Origin: Egibacteraceae bacterium | GTDB lineage: Bacteria > Actinomycetota > Nitriliruptoria > Euzebyales > Egibacteraceae | DNA length: 55,305 nt | Direction of reading: 5' to 3' | Assembly: GCA_030447925.1 (NCBI GenBank) | Contig: JAUJNX010000011.1 | Location: 78,369 to 133,673, forward strand | In this document: positions 8,536 to 17,319 of the stretch, piece by piece | How the letters are laid out: each line of letters starts with the position of its first letter | Numbering within the stretch: the first letter of the stretch is position 1 | Notes under the pieces: model-generated | Databases searched by the model: none | Told to the model about the DNA's origin: nothing | What the model saw: the letters and a program-made list of their open reading frames with translations, nothing else | Position numbers and translations under genes: made by a program

Positions 8536-9345
8536 TCAGTCGTCGCCGCGCAGCAGCGCGAGCAGGCGCAGGATCTCCAGGTACAGCCACACCAGGGTGA
8601 CCAGCAGGCCGAACGCCGCGAACCACTCCAGCCGGGCGTCCGCGCCGGCGCGGGCGCTGCGCTCGATGAAGTCGAAGTCCAGCAGCAGGTTCAGCGCCGC
8701 CACGGCGACGATCACCAGGCTGATGCCGATGCCGATCGGGCCGGTCTGGTGCAGGAACGGCACCGACACGCCGAACAGGCCCAGCACCAGGTTCACCAGG
8801 TAGACCAGGAAGATCGCCCCGGTGGCGGCGACGACGACGGACCGGAAGCGCTCGGTGACGCGGATCACCCGGGCGCGGTACAGCGCCAGGAGCACGGCCA
8901 GCACGCCGAAGGTCAGCCCGACCGCCAGCGGCACGACACCGTCGTAGAGAAAGGCGTAGATCCCGCTGATCGCGCCGACGAGCACGCCCTCGACCAGGGC
9001 GTACGCGGGGGCGGTGAAGCGCGCCGCGGCGGGCCGGAAGCCGGTGACCAGGGCGAGGACCAGGCCGACCAGCGCGGCCCCGATCGCCAGGGGCAGCGCG
9101 GCGGCGTCGACCCCGTCGTCGCTGATCACCCGGGCCCACGTCACCCCGGCCGACAGCACGAGCAGCGCGAGCAGGACCGCGGCCTTGCCCACGACGCCGT
9201 CGATGGTGAGCGCGCGCGGGCCGCCCCCGGTGCGCACGCCCGCGGGCGACAGGGCCAGGTCCGGCGCGGCGCCCTGGGGGCCGGAGAAGGCGAAGGCGCG
9301 CGGGGTGAAGAAGGGGTTGCTGTTGCGCAGCTGACGGCGTGCCAC
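8536..9345 (-). CDS. Bax inhibitor-1/YccA family membrane protein
   Basis: Integral membrane protein of about 269 aa with seven predicted hydrophobic segments between residues ~50 and 260. The N-terminal segment RQLRNSNPFF and the conserved region LLDFDFIE/WFAAFGLLVTLVWLYLEILRLL are typical of actinobacterial BI-1/YccA proteins. Bacterial members are proposed pH-gated calcium leak channels or FtsH-interacting proteins; the role here is not known. The start is the GTG at 9345, preceded by AGGGAG at good spacing; upstream in-frame codons give an unlikely extension. It is transcribed away from the DUF4383 gene, and the two share an ~86-bp divergent intergenic region. Confidence 0.9.
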   Translation of the reverse strand: MARRQLRNSNPFFTPRAFAFSGPQGAAPDLALSPAGVRTGGGPRALTIDGVVGKAAVLLALLVLSAGVTWARVISDDGVDAAALPLAIGAALVGLVLALVTGFRPAAARFTAPAYALVEGVLVGAISGIYAFLYDGVVPLAVGLTFGVLAVLLALYRARVIRVTERFRSVVVAATGAIFLVYLVNLVLGLFGVSVPFLHQTGPIGIGISLVIVAVAALNLLLDFDFIERSARAGADARLEWFAAFGLLVTLVWLYLEILRLLALLRGDD

Positions 9346-9431
9346 GGCGCTCCCTGCTGGCTGTTTGCGGACGGGACCCCAGGGTACTGCCACCTGCGAC
9401 ATCACTAGTACGTCGTCCTGGAGGGCCACCC

Positions 9432-9887
9432 ATGAGCAGCGCCTCATCCGATGCCCGGCAGTCGCGCGCCGAGGGCATGCACCCCAGCCGCATCATCGCC
9501 CTGACCGTCGGTGCGATCTACACGCTGATCGGCATCGCCGGCTTCTTCGTCACCGGGTTCGACCAGTTCGCCGGTGTCACCAACGAGACCCTGCTGGGCT
9601 TCGAGATCAACCCGCTGCACAACATCGTGCACCTCGGCATCGGCCTGCTCGGCCTGGCCATGTCCGGCACCATCCGCTCGGCCCGCAGCTACGGCTGGCT
9701 GCTGGCGGCCGTGTACGGCCTGACGTTCCTCTACGGCCTGTTCGCGGTGGGCAACGACGACCTCAACTTCCTGTCGCTGAACGCCGCCGACAACTGGCTG
9801 CACGCGGCCAGCGTGGTCGTCGGCCTCGCGGCCGCCCTGTGGCCCGCAACGGACCGCGAGCGTTCGAACCGCACCGCCACCGCGTAA
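9432..9887 (+). CDS. DUF4383 domain-containing membrane protein
   Basis: Small polytopic membrane protein of 151 aa with four hydrophobic segments. The conserved segment NPLHNIVHLGIGLLGL near residue 60 and the later NWLHAASVVVGL are characteristic of DUF4383 proteins common in actinobacteria. Function unknown. The ATG at 9432 has GGAGGG about 7 bases upstream (the upstream in-frame codons give a non-conserved extension). It is monocistronic: a strong hairpin follows at 9916-9947. Confidence 0.85.
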   Translation: MSSASSDARQSRAEGMHPSRIIALTVGAIYTLIGIAGFFVTGFDQFAGVTNETLLGFEINPLHNIVHLGIGLLGLAMSGTIRSARSYGWLLAAVYGLTFLYGLFAVGNDDLNFLSLNAADNWLHAASVVVGLAAALWPATDRERSNRTATA

Positions 9888-9915
9888 GCCCTTCGTCCAC
9901 CCGCACCCGCTGTCC

Positions 9916-9947
9916 GTGCACCCCGGGCGCCCGCGCCTGGGGTGCAC
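9916..9947 (+). terminator. Strong hairpin terminator after the DUF4383 gene
   Basis: A nearly perfect 14-15-bp inverted repeat starting GTGCACCCC and ending GGGGTGCAC lies 29 nt after the stop codon. It is followed by a short T-containing stretch (CCTTGTGA). It separates the DUF4383 gene from the MMPL transporter. Confidence 0.7.
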
Positions 9948-9974
9948 GCCTTGTGACGCCGCCGCGCGCCGTCG

Positions 9975-12821
9975 ATGATCCGGCGCATGGCATCGTCGCG
10001 CGGGCCGCTGGGCTGGGCGGGCACCGCGGTCGGGCGGGCGCCCCTGCTGGTGGTCGCCGTCCTCCTCGCGGTCACCGGCGTGCTGGGCGTCTTCGCGTCC
10101 CAGCGCGAGGTGAGCGGCGCGCTGGAGCTGTTCGCCACCGACTCGGCGCTGTCGCGCGACCAGACCCTGGTCGAGGACCGCTTCGGCGGCGCTGCGACCG
10201 ACAGCCGCGTCCAGATCGTCTTCGACGCGGGCAACGCCGACGTGATCGGCGTCGAACCGGTGGCCGCGGCCGCGCGCGTCACCAACGCGCTGCTCGCGTC
10301 GCCGGAGGTGGCACCCCACCTCGCCGACGTCGAGTTCCCGGTGGTCAGCTTCGCGACGCCCATCTTCGAGGCGTTCGAGCGCGTCGAGCCCGTGCCGATC
10401 GACCCGCTCCAGGCGCCCGGCTACGCGGTCGACGAGGGCGCGCGACGGGCCCTGGCGACCGCGGAGGGCGCCCCCGCGGTCGCGCTGTACTCCCGCGACC
10501 TCGACCTGGACGGGGCCCGCGCCCGGGCCGGCCTGCTGCTGGTCAACTTCGACCCGGACCTCGACCCGGCGACGGCGCGGGCCGCCGCCCAGGCGGTCGT
10601 GGACGTCGTCGACGGGGTCGACACCACCGGCGTGCGCGTCCTGCCGTTCAACCGCACGGTGCTGCAGCGCGAGATCGCCGCCGCCACCGCCGCGGAGCTG
10701 CCGGTGCTGTTCGCGGCCGGGCTCGGCGTGATCGCGCTGATCCTGGCCTTCAACTACCGCACGCTGTCCGACGTGGTCATCGGGCTGGCCGGCCTGGGCG
10801 TCGCGGTCGTCTGGATGTTCGGCGTGGCCGTGCTGCTCGGGCCGCGCTACCTGGGGGTCAGCGGGCCGTTCACCACGGTGAGCAACATCGCGCCGGTGGT
10901 GTTCCTGGGCCTGGGCATCGACGACGCCATCCAGCTCACGACCCGCTACCGCGAGCACCAGGCGGCGGGCCTGACGCCGCGCACGGCGGCCCGCCGCGCC
11001 CTGGTCGCGGTGGGCGGCGCGATCGTGCTCACCAGCGCCACGACCATCCTGGGCTTCGTCACCAACTACTCCTCGCCGATCCCGTCGATCCAGGACTTCG
11101 GGCTGTTCACCGCGATCGGCCAGCTCGCGGCGACGACGATCATGCTCCTGCTCGTCCCCTCGGTGCGCAACCTGCTCGACACCCGGCGGGCCGCCCGCCG
11201 CCGCCGCATCCCGGCCGAGCCGCTGGCCCTCACCCGGCTGGTCGCCCGCGCGTCGGGCCTGGCCCTGCGCCTGCCGGTGCTGACGATCCTGGTCGCCGTC
11301 GCGCTGACCGCGGCCGGGTTCGCCGTCTCCTCGCGCATCCCCGCCCAGTTCGACCGCCGCGACTTCCTGCCCCGCGGCTCCGACGTGCGCGACGCGATCA
11401 CGCTGCTGGAGTCCGAGTTCGGCGGGGACCGCAACGAGCAGACCTACCTGCTGCTGCGCGGCCCGCTCGCCACGCCCGCGGCCGCGGCCGCGCTGCTCGG
11501 CGCGGAGGCCGCCCTGTCCGGCGACCCGGCGGTGCGCCCGGGCCAGGACGGCACCCCGGACGTGCGCTCGATCGCGGGCCTGGTCGCCGACGTGGCCGCC
11601 GACCCCCGCACCCGGGCCGAGGCGGCGCGGCTGGGCTGGGAGGGCGACGGCGTCGCCGCCGACGCCGACGTCGCCGGGCTCTACGCGCTTGCGGCGCGCG
11701 CCGAGCCGCTGCGGGCGGGGGAGGTCCTGGACGGCGACGCGCGGGGGGTGCTGCGCCTGTCCACGGCGGCGGGCCAGCGCGGCGCGCTGGGCCTGCGCGA
11801 CCGGCTGGAGGACGCCGCGGGACCCCTGCGCGCGGCGGGCCTCGACGTCACCGTGGTCAGCCGGCCGCTGGTGAACGACGAGACCAACGCGGCCCTGACC
11901 GCGTCGGGCTCCCGCTCCATCGTCCTGGCGCTGGGCGCCGCGCTCCTGCTGCTCACCGTCTACTTCGGGTTGAGGGTCCGGCGCCCGGTGCTCGGCCTGC
12001 TGACCATGACGGCGGCGGTGTTCGTCGTCGGGATGGTGCTGGGGACCATGTACCTGACCGGCATCCCCTACAACGGGCTGACGGTCACCGTGGCCGCGAT
12101 CGCGGTCGGCGTCGGCGTGACGTTCGCGATCCACATGACCTACCGGACCGTCCAGGAGGTCGATCGCGGGGCGGGGGTGGACGACGCGGTGCGCGCGGCG
12201 GTCCAGAGCACCGGCGCGGCGCTGGCATCGTCCGGCGCGGCGACGGTCGCCGGCTTCGGCGCGCTCACGATCTCCTCGCTGCTCCCGCTCCAGCAGTTCG
12301 GGATCGTCAGCTCGCTCAGCATCCTCTACGCGATCGCCGGGGCGGTCATGGTCCTGCCCGCGGTCCTGGCGGTGTGGGGCCGCCGCCGGCTGCGCCCGCG
12401 GCCGTCGCCCGGCGGGCCGCCCGACCAGGCGCCGACGCTGGAGCTGGCGGCGGCGGTGCTGGCCGCGGCCCGCGCGGGGGACCGGGACCCGTCGCGGTTC
12501 CAGGTGCGCCTGGAGTGGGCGGCCCTGGTGCGCGCCCTGCCCGACCCGCCCCGCGGCGTCCAGCAGGCGGTGCTGGGCGACGGCGGGGTGCGCCTGCTGC
12601 TGGTCGACGGCCGGCCCGTCGAGGCGGTCGTGACGCGCGGCGGCGGCGGGGCCGCGCCCGACCTCGACGGCGTCCCCGGCCTCGAGCTCCTCCTGCCGCC
12701 GGCGCACCTGCCCGCCGGCGGGGTCGTGGACGACGTCGAGCTCGACGGCGACGTCCTGGTCCTCTCCGGGCGCGTCGCCGCGGAGCGCAGCACCCCCGAC
12801 CGCGTCGCCCCGGGCCGCTGA
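9975..12821 (+). CDS. MMPL/RND-family transporter (HAE3-type exporter)
   Basis: Inner-membrane exporter of about 948 aa in two homologous halves, each with a leading membrane helix, a periplasmic domain and a cluster of five helices. The first half has the GIDDAIQLTTRYREH segment (about residues 313-327) and the second GVGVTFAIHMTYRTVQE (about 713-729). These are the acidic/aromatic motifs of the MMPL and hopanoid-exporter (HpnN-like) families. A C-terminal ~150-aa soluble tail follows the last helix. The substrate is probably a lipid or lipid-linked envelope component. The ATG at 9975 or at 9987 may be the start; neither has a clear ribosome binding site. Its TGA shares one base with the ATG of the glycosyltransferase. 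Confidence 0.88.
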   Translation: MIRRMASSRGPLGWAGTAVGRAPLLVVAVLLAVTGVLGVFASQREVSGALELFATDSALSRDQTLVEDRFGGAATDSRVQIVFDAGNADVIGVEPVAAAARVTNALLASPEVAPHLADVEFPVVSFATPIFEAFERVEPVPIDPLQAPGYAVDEGARRALATAEGAPAVALYSRDLDLDGARARAGLLLVNFDPDLDPATARAAAQAVVDVVDGVDTTGVRVLPFNRTVLQREIAAATAAELPVLFAAGLGVIALILAFNYRTLSDVVIGLAGLGVAVVWMFGVAVLLGPRYLGVSGPFTTVSNIAPVVFLGLGIDDAIQLTTRYREHQAAGLTPRTAARRALVAVGGAIVLTSATTILGFVTNYSSPIPSIQDFGLFTAIGQLAATTIMLLLVPSVRNLLDTRRAARRRRIPAEPLALTRLVARASGLALRLPVLTILVAVALTAAGFAVSSRIPAQFDRRDFLPRGSDVRDAITLLESEFGGDRNEQTYLLLRGPLATPAAAAALLGAEAALSGDPAVRPGQDGTPDVRSIAGLVADVAADPRTRAEAARLGWEGDGVAADADVAGLYALAARAEPLRAGEVLDGDARGVLRLSTAAGQRGALGLRDRLEDAAGPLRAAGLDVTVVSRPLVNDETNAALTASGSRSIVLALGAALLLLTVYFGLRVRRPVLGLLTMTAAVFVVGMVLGTMYLTGIPYNGLTVTVAAIAVGVGVTFAIHMTYRTVQEVDRGAGVDDAVRAAVQSTGAALASSGAATVAGFGALTISSLLPLQQFGIVSSLSILYAIAGAVMVLPAVLAVWGRRRLRPRPSPGGPPDQAPTLELAAAVLAAARAGDRDPSRFQVRLEWAALVRALPDPPRGVQQAVLGDGGVRLLLVDGRPVEAVVTRGGGGAAPDLDGVPGLELLLPPAHLPAGGVVDDVELDGDVLVLSGRVAAERSTPDRVAPGR

Positions 12822-13975
12822 TGGCGGGCGGTGGGCGCCACGTCGCGGTCCTGAGCTGGCGCGACCTGGCCAACCCCGACGGCGGGGGGTCCGAGGTCTT
12901 CCTCGCCGAGGTCACCGCCGGCCTGGCCGCGGCCGGCTGGCGCGTCACCCAGCTGTCCGCGTCGTTCCGCCGCGGACCAGCGGGCGCGCCCCGTCGCGAG
13001 CTGGTCCGCGGCGTGCGCCTGCTGCGCCGGGGCGGGCGCCTGACCGTGTTCGCCCGCGCGCTGTGGTGGCACCGCACGGGCCGGTTCGGCGACGCCGACG
13101 TCGTGCTGGACGTGCACAACGGCATGCCGTTCCTGTCCCCGCTGGCCACGCGCCGCCCCGTGGTCGTCCTGGTGCACCACGTCCACCGCGAGCAGTGGCC
13201 CATCATCTTCCCGGCCCCCCTCGCGCGCCTGGGCTGGTGGCTGGAGTCGCGCGCGGCCGTCCGGGTCTACCGCGACTGCGACTATCTCGCGGTGTCCGAG
13301 CACACCCGGGCCGAGCTCGCCGCCCTGGGCGTCGACCCCGCCCGGATCACCGTGGTCGCCAACGGCACCCGCGACGCCCCCGCGGACGGCGCCGGCAGCG
13401 CGCACCCGTCGCTGTGCGTGCTGGGGCGACTGGTCCCCCACAAGCGCGTGGAGCTGGCGATCGACGCGGTCGCGCGGCTGCGGCCGGAGCTGCCCGGCCT
13501 GACCCTCGACGTGGTGGGGGCGGGGGACTGGGAGGGGCAGCTGCGCGCCGCCGCCGAACGCGCGGGGGTCGCCGACGCGGTGACCTTCCACGGCCACGTC
13601 GCCCCCGGAGAACGGGACCGCCTCCTGCGCCGCGCCTGGGTGCTGGCCATGCCCTCGGTCAAGGAGGGCTGGGGCCTCGCGGTGATGGAGGCGGCGGTCC
13701 AGGGCACCCCCGCGGTCGGCTTCCGCGGCGCGGGCGGGCTCGCGGAGTCGATCCTGGACGGGCGGACCGGGCTGCTGGCCGCCGACGGCGACGACTTCGT
13801 CGCGGCGGTCCGCCGCCTGCTCACCGACCGCGACCTGCGCGCCCGGCTGGGCGGCGCCGCCCGCGACCGGGCCCGCACCTTCGGCTGGGATCGCGCGGTG
13901 GCCGAGACCGCGAAGGTCCTGGCCCAGGCCGCCGAGCCCAGCGGCCCGGCGCGCCCGCGCCTCAGGGCGCCGTGA
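12821..13975 (+). CDS. Glycosyltransferase family 4 (GT-B fold)
   Basis: Cytoplasmic glycosyltransferase of 384 aa. The N-terminal acceptor domain has the GGGSEVFLAEV glycine loop at about residue 21. The C-terminal GT4 domain has LGRLVPHKRVELAIDA and the E-x7-E donor-binding region KEGWGLAVMEAA. It presumably extends a lipid-linked or surface glycan. It begins at the stop codon of the MMPL gene (TGATG), so it is translationally coupled to an exporter, suggesting both act on the same envelope glycolipid (inference). Its 3' end overlaps the end of a small minus-strand gene by 14 nt. Confidence 0.9.
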   Translation: MAGGGRHVAVLSWRDLANPDGGGSEVFLAEVTAGLAAAGWRVTQLSASFRRGPAGAPRRELVRGVRLLRRGGRLTVFARALWWHRTGRFGDADVVLDVHNGMPFLSPLATRRPVVVLVHHVHREQWPIIFPAPLARLGWWLESRAAVRVYRDCDYLAVSEHTRAELAALGVDPARITVVANGTRDAPADGAGSAHPSLCVLGRLVPHKRVELAIDAVARLRPELPGLTLDVVGAGDWEGQLRAAAERAGVADAVTFHGHVAPGERDRLLRRAWVLAMPSVKEGWGLAVMEAAVQGTPAVGFRGAGGLAESILDGRTGLLAADGDDFVAAVRRLLTDRDLRARLGGAARDRARTFGWDRAVAETAKVLAQAAEPSGPARPRLRAP

Positions 13976-14126
13976 CCGACCCGTCGTAGTTCACCAGGGC
14001 GTTCTGCTCGACCGGGCGCACGGACACGGCCTCGTTGCGCGCCAGGCTGGTCGCGCCGGCCGCCAGGACCGCCGCGAGCGCGACGACGAGCACCACCAGC
14101 CACCGCACGTTCGCCGCACCGCTCAT
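13962..14126 (-). CDS. Small single-pass membrane protein (54 aa), unknown function
   Basis: An intact 54-aa reading frame. It has a short polar N-terminus, one hydrophobic helix (about residues 9-27, WLVVLVVALAAVLAAGA), then a polar tail that ends in NALVNYDGSVTAP. Its ATG at 14126 overlaps the stop of the upstream large membrane-protein gene (ATGA, 14123-14126). This is the same coupling seen throughout the window and is the main reason to believe it is real. It could be a small partner of that membrane protein. No family recognised. Confidence 0.6.
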   Translation of the reverse strand: MSGAANVRWLVVLVVALAAVLAAGATSLARNEAVSVRPVEQNALVNYDGSVTAP

Positions 14127-16005
14127 CGCCTGGCCTCCGGGCCCGCACCCTCGTCCGCCGCGGGCAGGCTAGCAGCGGGCCCGCGGGCGCGGCGGGCCAG
14201 CAGGACGGCCCCCGCGACCAGCGGGACCGCCGCGGCCGCGGCGCTACCGGCGAGCGCGGGGGCGGGCGGCGGCAGCTCGACGGGCGGCGGGCCCGGCGGC
14301 GGGGCGCGGTGCAGGCGCAGCGCGGGGGTGTCGACGACGACCTCCAGGCCCGACAGGCGCGCGGCCTGCGCCCGCCAGTCGCCGACCTTGGACAGCAGCA
14401 CCCAGCGGACCCCCAGGCCGGGTAGGGCCGGGGCGAGCGGGCCGTCGCCGCGGGCGGCGGGCGCGGCCAGCGCCGCCCACGGGTCCTCGCCGGGGATCAC
14501 CGCGTCGCGGGTCGTGAGGTCGGCCGACGCCACCGCCCGCCGGGGGCCCAGCGCGGCCCGGATCCGCCACCGGCCGCCCGCCGTTCCACCCCGGCGCGGC
14601 GTACTGGCTCCAGGGCAGGACCAGCACGGCGCCGGGCACCGGGTCCGCCGCCATGGCGGCGCGCGCGGTCGCGTAGCCCTTCGGGTAGGTCACCGCGGCC
14701 AGCCGCCCGCCCGCCCCGCCCGCCAGCACCGGCAGCACCCCCACGGGCGCGAGCACCAGCACCAGCGCGGCCACCCCCGCAGCACCCGCCCCCGCGCTCG
14801 GCCCCGCCCCCGCCCCCGCACGCCCGCGCGGCGCGCGCGAGCAGGCGGTCGGCCGCCACGCCGTAGCCGACGGCCTGCGCCAGGACCAGCGGCAGCAGGT
14901 AGCGCTGCCCGTCGCGCAGCACCCCGGCGGCCGGCACGGCCGCGACCAGCGCCCGCAGCGCCCGGGCGGGCAGCGGCAGCGCGCCGGCGACCGCCACCAC
15001 CAGGGCCGCCGCAGCCGCCAGCACCAGCCCCGCCGCCGCCCCCGGCGGCAACCCCCCGCCGAAGGCCCCCGCCGCCGGGCCGCCCGCCCCCGCCCGCCCG
15101 GGGTCGCCGCCGGCGGGGCGCAGCAGGGTCGCGAGCCCCCACAGCGCCAGGCCGGTCAGCAGGACGAGGGCGGGGACCGCCGCCCAGGAGTCGCGGCCCG
15201 GCGGGACCACGTCGGGGTTCCAGGCGCCGCCGAGCGTGAGCAGGCTGCCCACCACCCCCAGCGGGGTGTCGGCGCGCGCGGCGAAGACCGCGACGGCCTC
15301 CGGCCGCGGCGGCAGCCCCCCGGGGCGGGTCAGGGTCGGGACCAGCCACGGCAGGCTCAGGACCAGCCCCAGGGCCAGCACCGTCCCGGCGCGCGCCGCC
15401 ACCGCGCCTGCTCGCTCGCGGCGCCCCGGCACCCCCGCCACCGCCAGCGCCGTGCCCACCACCACGAGGGTCCCCGACGCGCCGGTCGCCGCACCCGCCG
15501 CCAGCGCCAGCGCGAGCCCGGGCAGGGCGCCGCGAGCGTCCCGGCGCAGCGCGGCGGCCCGCTCCACCGCCCACGGCAGCGCCGCCGCCGCCAGCAGCAG
15601 GGTCCAGTGGCCCAGCACGAGCCGCTCGTAGACCCACGCGTTCCAGACCCCGAGCGCCGCCGCCGCCGCGCGCGCCGCGGGCCGGCCGGGGACCAGCCGC
15701 GCCACGCCCCACCCGCCCACGGCGAAGGCGCCCGCCAGCAGCGCCTTCTGGACCACGTCGGCGGGCGCCAGGCGCCCGAGCAGCGCGGCGAGCCCGTCGC
15801 TGGGCACGCCGCGGGCGACGCTGCCGTCCACGCCGAGCAGCGACGGCAGCGGCCCGGGCTCGGGCACGAAGACCATGTCGTAGGTCAGGACGTAGCCGCG
15901 CCGCAGCAGCGGCCACAGGGCCAGCAGCGCGAGCAGCGCGCCGACGGCCAGGCCGATCGTCCCCGTGCGCGCCGCGCTGCGCACCCGGCCCCGCGCCCCT
16001 CCCAC
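14123..16005 (-). CDS. Large polytopic membrane protein (GT-C-like), reading frame broken
   Basis: Continuous coding signal of about 625 aa split over three frames: from the GTG at 16005 (AGGAG 8 bases upstream) to about 14,800, then to about 14,585, then to the stop at 14123. The N-terminal part has repeated hydrophobic helices and conserved-looking GYVLTYDMVFVP and LGVWNAWVYERL segments of actinobacterial GT-C-like membrane proteins. The middle has VTYPKGYATARAAM and LPWSQYAAPGW, and the tail has a final helix. The breaks fall in G/C runs and can be closed by single-base changes, so sequence error is more likely than decay. Its position between a GT4 enzyme and a flippase suggests envelope polysaccharide assembly. 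Confidence 0.65.
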
Positions 16006-16036
16006 GTCGGCACTCCTATGCTCGGGACGCTAGCGG

Positions 16037-17319
16037 GTGGCCGAGGCGGGCGCAGACACGGTGTCGACGAGGGACGGGACGGCCAGGGGAGCGGCGCTCC
16101 TCGGCCCGGCCATGGTCGCGGCCAACGCGCTGCACTGGCTGGCCGCGGTGGTCGCGTCGCGCCTGCTGGGGCCCGGGCCGTACGGCGGGCTGGCCGCGCT
16201 GCTCGGGCTGGTGCTCGCCGGGACCGTCCCCGGGATCGCGCTGCAGAGCGTGGCCGCGCGCCGCAGCGCCCGCGCGGGGCGCTGACGCGGCGACGCCGTG
16301 GGCCGCGCTGCTGCCGGCGGTGGCGGCGTCCGGGGTCGCCCTGGCCGCCGTCGCGGCGGTCGCGGCCCCGGCGCTCGCGACGGTGCTGCGCCTGGGGTCG
16401 CCCGTGCCGGCGCTGCTCGTCGCGGTGTGCGTCGCGCCGCTGCCGCTGCTGTCGGTGCTGCACGGCCTGCTCCAGGGCCGCGGGCGCTGGGAGGGGCTGG
16501 CGGCGGTGCTGGTGGGCGGCGCGGCGGTCAAGCTCGCCGCGGGGACCGCCCTGCTGCTCGCCGGCGCCGGCGTCCCCGGCGCCATGCTGGGCGCCGCCCT
16601 GGGCTACGCGGCCGAGGTCGCGATCGCCTGGACCCTGGTCGCCCCCACCCGCGGCGCCGGTGGCCGCCCGGCGGCGGTGACGGCGCCGCTGCGCGCCGAG
16701 CTGGTCCCCGCACTGGCCGGGGTGCTCGCCCTCACCGTGCTGGCGAACCTGGACCTGCTCCTGGCCCGGGTGGTGCTCGACGACGTGGCGTCGGGGCGCT
16801 ACGCGGTCGGCTCGGTCGTCGCCAAGGTCGCGTACTGGGCGCCGCAGGCGGTCGTGGTCGTGGCCTACCCGCGCCTGGCCGCCGCCGGGGACCCGGGCGG
16901 CGTGCTGCGCCGCGGCGCCGCCGCCGTCGCCGCGCTGGGCGGCGCGGTCACCGCCGGCGCGGCCCTGACGGGCCCGTGGCTGGTGCCGCTGGTGTTCGGC
17001 GCGGCGTACGCGCCGGTGACGGCGGACCTGTGGCCGTTCGGGCTGCTGGGCACCGCGCTGGCGCTCGCGCAGCTGCTGCTGTGGGCGGGTCTGGCCCGCG
17101 GCCGCCACGCCGTCGTCGGGGTCCTCGCCGGCGGCTGCGCGGCCGCCGCGGCGCTGCTGCTGGGTCCGGCCCCGCGACCGTCGCGGGCCTGTCGGGGACC
17201 GCCCTGGGCGTGGTCGCGGCGACCGCGGCGCGGCCGCCCTCGCGCTGCGCGGCGACCCCCCGCGGGCCCCGGAGGAGCGCCCGCTGGCGCTGGCGGCGGC
17301 GGGCGCCTCCCGCCCATGA
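16037..17319 (+). CDS. Polysaccharide flippase (MATE/MOP superfamily), reading frame broken
   Basis: Coding signal for a ~420-aa polytopic membrane protein like Wzx-type oligosaccharide flippases. Hydrophobic helices run throughout, starting AALLGPAMVAANALHWLAAV, with the typical ASRLLGPGPYGGLAALLGL stretch. It is disrupted near 16,276-16,279, where one extra G in a GGGG run restores the frame, and again near 17,155 and 17,225. The GTG start is at 16037, just 31 bp from the divergent membrane-protein gene. The TGA at 17317-17319 overlaps the ATG of the AftD-like gene, so the two should be coupled. It would move lipid-linked glycans across the membrane. Confidence 0.65.

Noticed and set aside
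9444..12707. Very long open frame (over 1,000 codons) antisense to the MMPL and glycosyltransferase genes
   Set aside because: Its composition is Arg/Gly/Ala/His-rich with no hydrophobic or motif structure; long antisense frames are expected at this GC content and the sense genes have clear domains.
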